Positions 61,879 to 64,000 of a stretch of DNA of 64,000 nucleotides are shown one piece after another (positions within the stretch are counted from its first letter, which is position 1; every line of letters starts with the position of its first letter). The translations under genes were made by a program, and so were the position numbers. The DNA is from Thalassomonas sp. RHCl1 (GTDB lineage: Bacteria > Pseudomonadota > Gammaproteobacteria > Enterobacterales > Alteromonadaceae). Below the pieces are notes generated by a model, which saw nothing but the letters and a program-made list of their open reading frames with translations, made no database searches and was not told the origin of the DNA. The stretch is taken from assembly GCF_947387555.1 (NCBI RefSeq), contig NZ_CANDNZ010000001.1, positions 1,240,001 through 1,304,000 of the forward strand, given 5' to 3'.

Positions 61879-63030
61879 ATGGGATTGTCGGTATCACTGA
61901 ACATTTTTGGCGAGAAAACCCGCGAGCCCGGTGAATGTATCGTGCTGATGGGGGTGGCAGAAGAGGAAATTGTCGACTTCTATCCTTTGTTGATGGAATT
62001 GACCATAGATGCCAGCCGCAGTGAAGCCGCGGTCGCCAAGCTGATTTTTGAAGGGCGTCGTGACGAGCAGGGTAAGTGGATTGTCCAGGACTCGGGCATT
62101 TTCAAAGACTGGGAGCCGATCAAAATTAAGGTGGCGTTCGGCGATAAGGAAGAGGAAATCATGCGCGGTTATGTGCGCTCGAGCAAGCTCGAATATCCCA
62201 CCGATGCCGGCAGCGCCAAGGTCACCATAGAGTGTCAGGACGACTCCTACCGCCTGGACCGCACCCACAGGAACAAGACCTGGGGGGAGGATACCCCGAG
62301 CTCGGATGCGCAAATCCTGCAGGAAATCGTGTTGCCCTACGGCCTGACCTTAAGCGGCGATAACGGCGCCGGGCAAAGCGGCATAGAGGTTAACCAGAAT
62401 GGTTCGGATATCGCCTTTTTAAAAAGTCGCGCCACGGAAAACGGCTATGAGCTGATTTTCTCCCAGGGGGAGGTGTATTTCGGCCCGATGCAGCTCGAAG
62501 CTGAGGCCCAGCCCAATATCATGGCCTACGCCGGGCGGGAAACCAACTGCATCAGTATTAATGTCAGTACCGACAGCCATCAGCCGGATGCGGTGGCCTT
62601 TGACGTGCCGGATGAAACCGGGGACGGCTCTACCGAAACCCTAGTTGAGCCGGACTTGTTTGTGATGGGACCCGAGCATGCCAGCAGTGCGGATTCCGGA
62701 TTGGAAGATTTTATCTGGAAGATGAGCGGGGAAACCGGTAGTGACGCCGCCGCGCTTACCGAGAAGGCGCAGCAAAAGGCCAATGAATTTGATATCAAAA
62801 AAGTCAATGCCACCGGAGAGCTTGACGGCATGCTTTACGGCAATGTGTTAAGGCCGGGCTTTCCGGTCGGGGTCGACGGCATAGGGGAGCGCTATAACGG
62901 CACCTATTACGTGGATAAGGTGGTGCATAAATTTACCTATGAAGGCTACCGGCAGAATTTTACCCTGCTCAGGAATGCCTACGGAGACAATCTGGAGTCT
63001 GCCGGCGGCTTATTGGCGGGGATTTTATAA
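61879..63030 (+). CDS. gpD-like hub protein (VgrG/late control D family)
   Basis: The 383-residue protein is the hub part of the spike complex. ATENGYELIFSQGEVYFGP is the gpD signature, and GNVLRPGFPVGVDGIGERYN with GTYYVDKVVHKFTYEGYRQN forms the second barrel. In Serratia Afp8 the hub and spike are fused; here they are separate genes as in phage P2. It sits on top of the spike and connects to the tube adaptor. Confidence 0.9.
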   Translation: MGLSVSLNIFGEKTREPGECIVLMGVAEEEIVDFYPLLMELTIDASRSEAAVAKLIFEGRRDEQGKWIVQDSGIFKDWEPIKIKVAFGDKEEEIMRGYVRSSKLEYPTDAGSAKVTIECQDDSYRLDRTHRNKTWGEDTPSSDAQILQEIVLPYGLTLSGDNGAGQSGIEVNQNGSDIAFLKSRATENGYELIFSQGEVYFGPMQLEAEAQPNIMAYAGRETNCISINVSTDSHQPDAVAFDVPDETGDGSTETLVEPDLFVMGPEHASSADSGLEDFIWKMSGETGSDAAALTEKAQQKANEFDIKKVNATGELDGMLYGNVLRPGFPVGVDGIGERYNGTYYVDKVVHKFTYEGYRQNFTLLRNAYGDNLESAGGLLAGIL

Positions 63031-63049
63031 GGATTATTTTGGGGTAAGT

Positions 63050-63862
63050 ATGGAAGAGATAGTCAGACAGTTAGCACAGCAATCTGCCAGGCAAAATTAC
63101 GGCAAGCACAGAGCCTTTGTCGAGGATAACGCCGACCCGGAAAAACTCGGTCGGTTAAAGCTGAGGATCCCGAGCCTGTTGGGAGAGCAGGTAACCGCCT
63201 GGGCGCTGCCCTGTCTGCCGTTTGGCGGGCTGGCGGATCAGGGCTTTTTTGCCGTCCCGGATGTCGGTGCCCAGGTGTGGGCGGAATTTGAAGCTGGCGA
63301 CTTGTCCCGTCCCCTTTGGGTCGGGGTGTTCTGGCAGGCCTCGGGGGATGCGCCGGCGGATTATCCCAATGATGAACCCACCACCCGTATCTGGAAAACC
63401 ACCAAGGGGCATTTCCTTGAATTTGAAGACGGCGATGATGAAGAGCAAATCAAGCTCGAGCATTCCAGCGGCTCGAATGTCGTGCTCGACCCCGAAGGCA
63501 GCATTGCGCTGACGGACTCCGGCGGCGCCAAGGTGACTTTAGATGCCGAGAACAACCAGTTGGTGATTGAAGACGCCAACGGCAACAACCTGACCATGAC
63601 CTCGTCCGGCACCACGTTAGAGGATGCCAACGGCAATAAGATCGAAATGGCTGCCAGCGGTATTACCGTTAAGGGCCAGCAGGTGGTGGTGGAAGGCCAG
63701 CAGGTGATGCTCGGCGGTCAGGGGGGCGAGCCGATTATCAAGGGGCAAAGTTTCCTGACCCTGTTTATGACCCATATGCATACCACACCGGTGGGACCGA
63801 CTTCGCCACCCGTGCCCCAGGGGGAAATGAGTACTTTGTCCATGAAAGTGATGACGTCTTAA
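63050..63862 (+). CDS. gpV/gp5-like spike protein (OB fold plus beta-helix)
   Basis: The 270-residue protein starts at the ATG at 63050 with GGGG upstream. An N-terminal OB fold (EKLGRLKLRIPSLLGEQV, then FFAVPDVGAQVWAEFEAGD, LWVGVFWQ) is followed by a repetitive beta-helical needle (IEDANGNNLTMTSSG, LEDANGNKIEMAASG, then KGQQVVVEGQQVMLGGQ). It should form the trimeric membrane-piercing spike. Its order after the hub gene is standard. Confidence 0.9.
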   Translation: MEEIVRQLAQQSARQNYGKHRAFVEDNADPEKLGRLKLRIPSLLGEQVTAWALPCLPFGGLADQGFFAVPDVGAQVWAEFEAGDLSRPLWVGVFWQASGDAPADYPNDEPTTRIWKTTKGHFLEFEDGDDEEQIKLEHSSGSNVVLDPEGSIALTDSGGAKVTLDAENNQLVIEDANGNNLTMTSSGTTLEDANGNKIEMAASGITVKGQQVVVEGQQVMLGGQGGEPIIKGQSFLTLFMTHMHTTPVGPTSPPVPQGEMSTLSMKVMTS

Positions 63863-63871
63863 GGAGCGAAT

Positions 63872-64000
63872 ATGGCACAGCGATTAACGGATCCGCCTTA
63901 TTTGAAATTTCCGCTGCGTATCAACGGCGGCCCCAAGCTCGCCACCCGGGCGGAGCATATCCGCGGGCAAATCGAGCAGGTGCTTTATACCCTGTCGGGG
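63872..64000 (+). CDS. gp25-like baseplate wedge protein (Afp9-like), 3' part missing
   Basis: Only the first 43 codons are in the window. RLTDPPYLKFPLRINGGPKL and EHIRGQIEQVLYTLSG match the N-terminus of GPW/gp25-family lysozyme-like wedge proteins. AAGGAG lies just before the ATG. The remaining eCIS genes (spike tip, wedge J, fibre, tape measure) would be expected further right. Confidence 0.85.
   Translation, partial: MAQRLTDPPYLKFPLRINGGPKLATRAEHIRGQIEQVLYTLSG

Noticed and set aside
53198-64000. Ordinary prophage tail or T6SS
   Set aside because: The AAA+ ATPase, Pvc16-type cap and LysM/hub order point to eCIS. No capsid, terminase, portal, TssJLM or ClpV genes are in the window, although the locus continues past the right edge.

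Overview
The window reads as chromosome of a marine gammaproteobacterium close to Thalassomonas/Colwellia. This is an inference from the gene set (a near-textbook ndh, a FadI/FadJ-like beta-oxidation operon, a quinol-type nitric oxide reductase, a TonB receptor with a Fur box, MtfA). No rRNA, tRNA, CRISPR array, integrase or insertion sequence was seen.

1-6.6 kb: one leftward operon encodes a 37-residue peptide, a small sugar/sorbitol-dehydrogenase-type subunit, a GMC flavoprotein, a VioB-like ferritin-fold protein and two phosphoesterases (the last cut by the window edge). None carries an obvious signal peptide. 7.1-8.0 kb: a PAS-GGDEF diguanylate cyclase.

8.3-17.6 kb is an AT-richer accessory island. 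It holds (a) a methyltransferase-HNH nuclease fusion with a small zinc-ribbon partner, convergent with a 1068-residue PLD-nuclease/SF2 helicase, together a candidate restriction or anti-phage module; (b) a candidate pore-forming toxin followed by five tandem paralogues of a two-TM protein that looks like its immunity protein, with debris of lost module copies between them; and (c) a SymE-family toxin with an upstream LexA-type site.

17.9-48.2 kb is mostly housekeeping or metabolic: a Fur-box TonB receptor plus lipoprotein, a helical-repeat protein, MtfA, an M16 lipoprotein peptidase, an AraC regulator with a three-gene beta-oxidation operon, two tandem periplasmic binding proteins, qNOR, a minimal chemoreceptor, a dihaem cytochrome c, a GH108 muramidase, NDH-2, an RND/MMPL exporter, a DUF2628 protein, a LysR regulator with divergent glutaredoxin and alpha/beta hydrolase, and a PNPOx-like flavoprotein.

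48.2-64 kb is dominated by an extracellular contractile injection system (eCIS, Afp/PVC type) running off the right edge: sheath, tube, T4-type baseplate protein, a disordered protein, Pvc16-type cap, AAA+ ATPase, small protein, CIS-tube-type hub adaptor, LysM protein, gpD-like hub, gpV-like spike and a gp25-like wedge. Just upstream lie a possible cargo protein with a plant-IQM-like GHYxP domain and a three-repeat beta-propeller-like protein. Interleaved with these genes are three copies of an about 110-bp element: an ECF/RpoE-type promoter (GAACTA-N16-TCTTA in all three, with diverged spacers of constant length), a conserved hairpin, and a Rho-independent terminator. I read these as a three-member family of about 75-80-nt small RNAs; this is the most unusual signal in the window.
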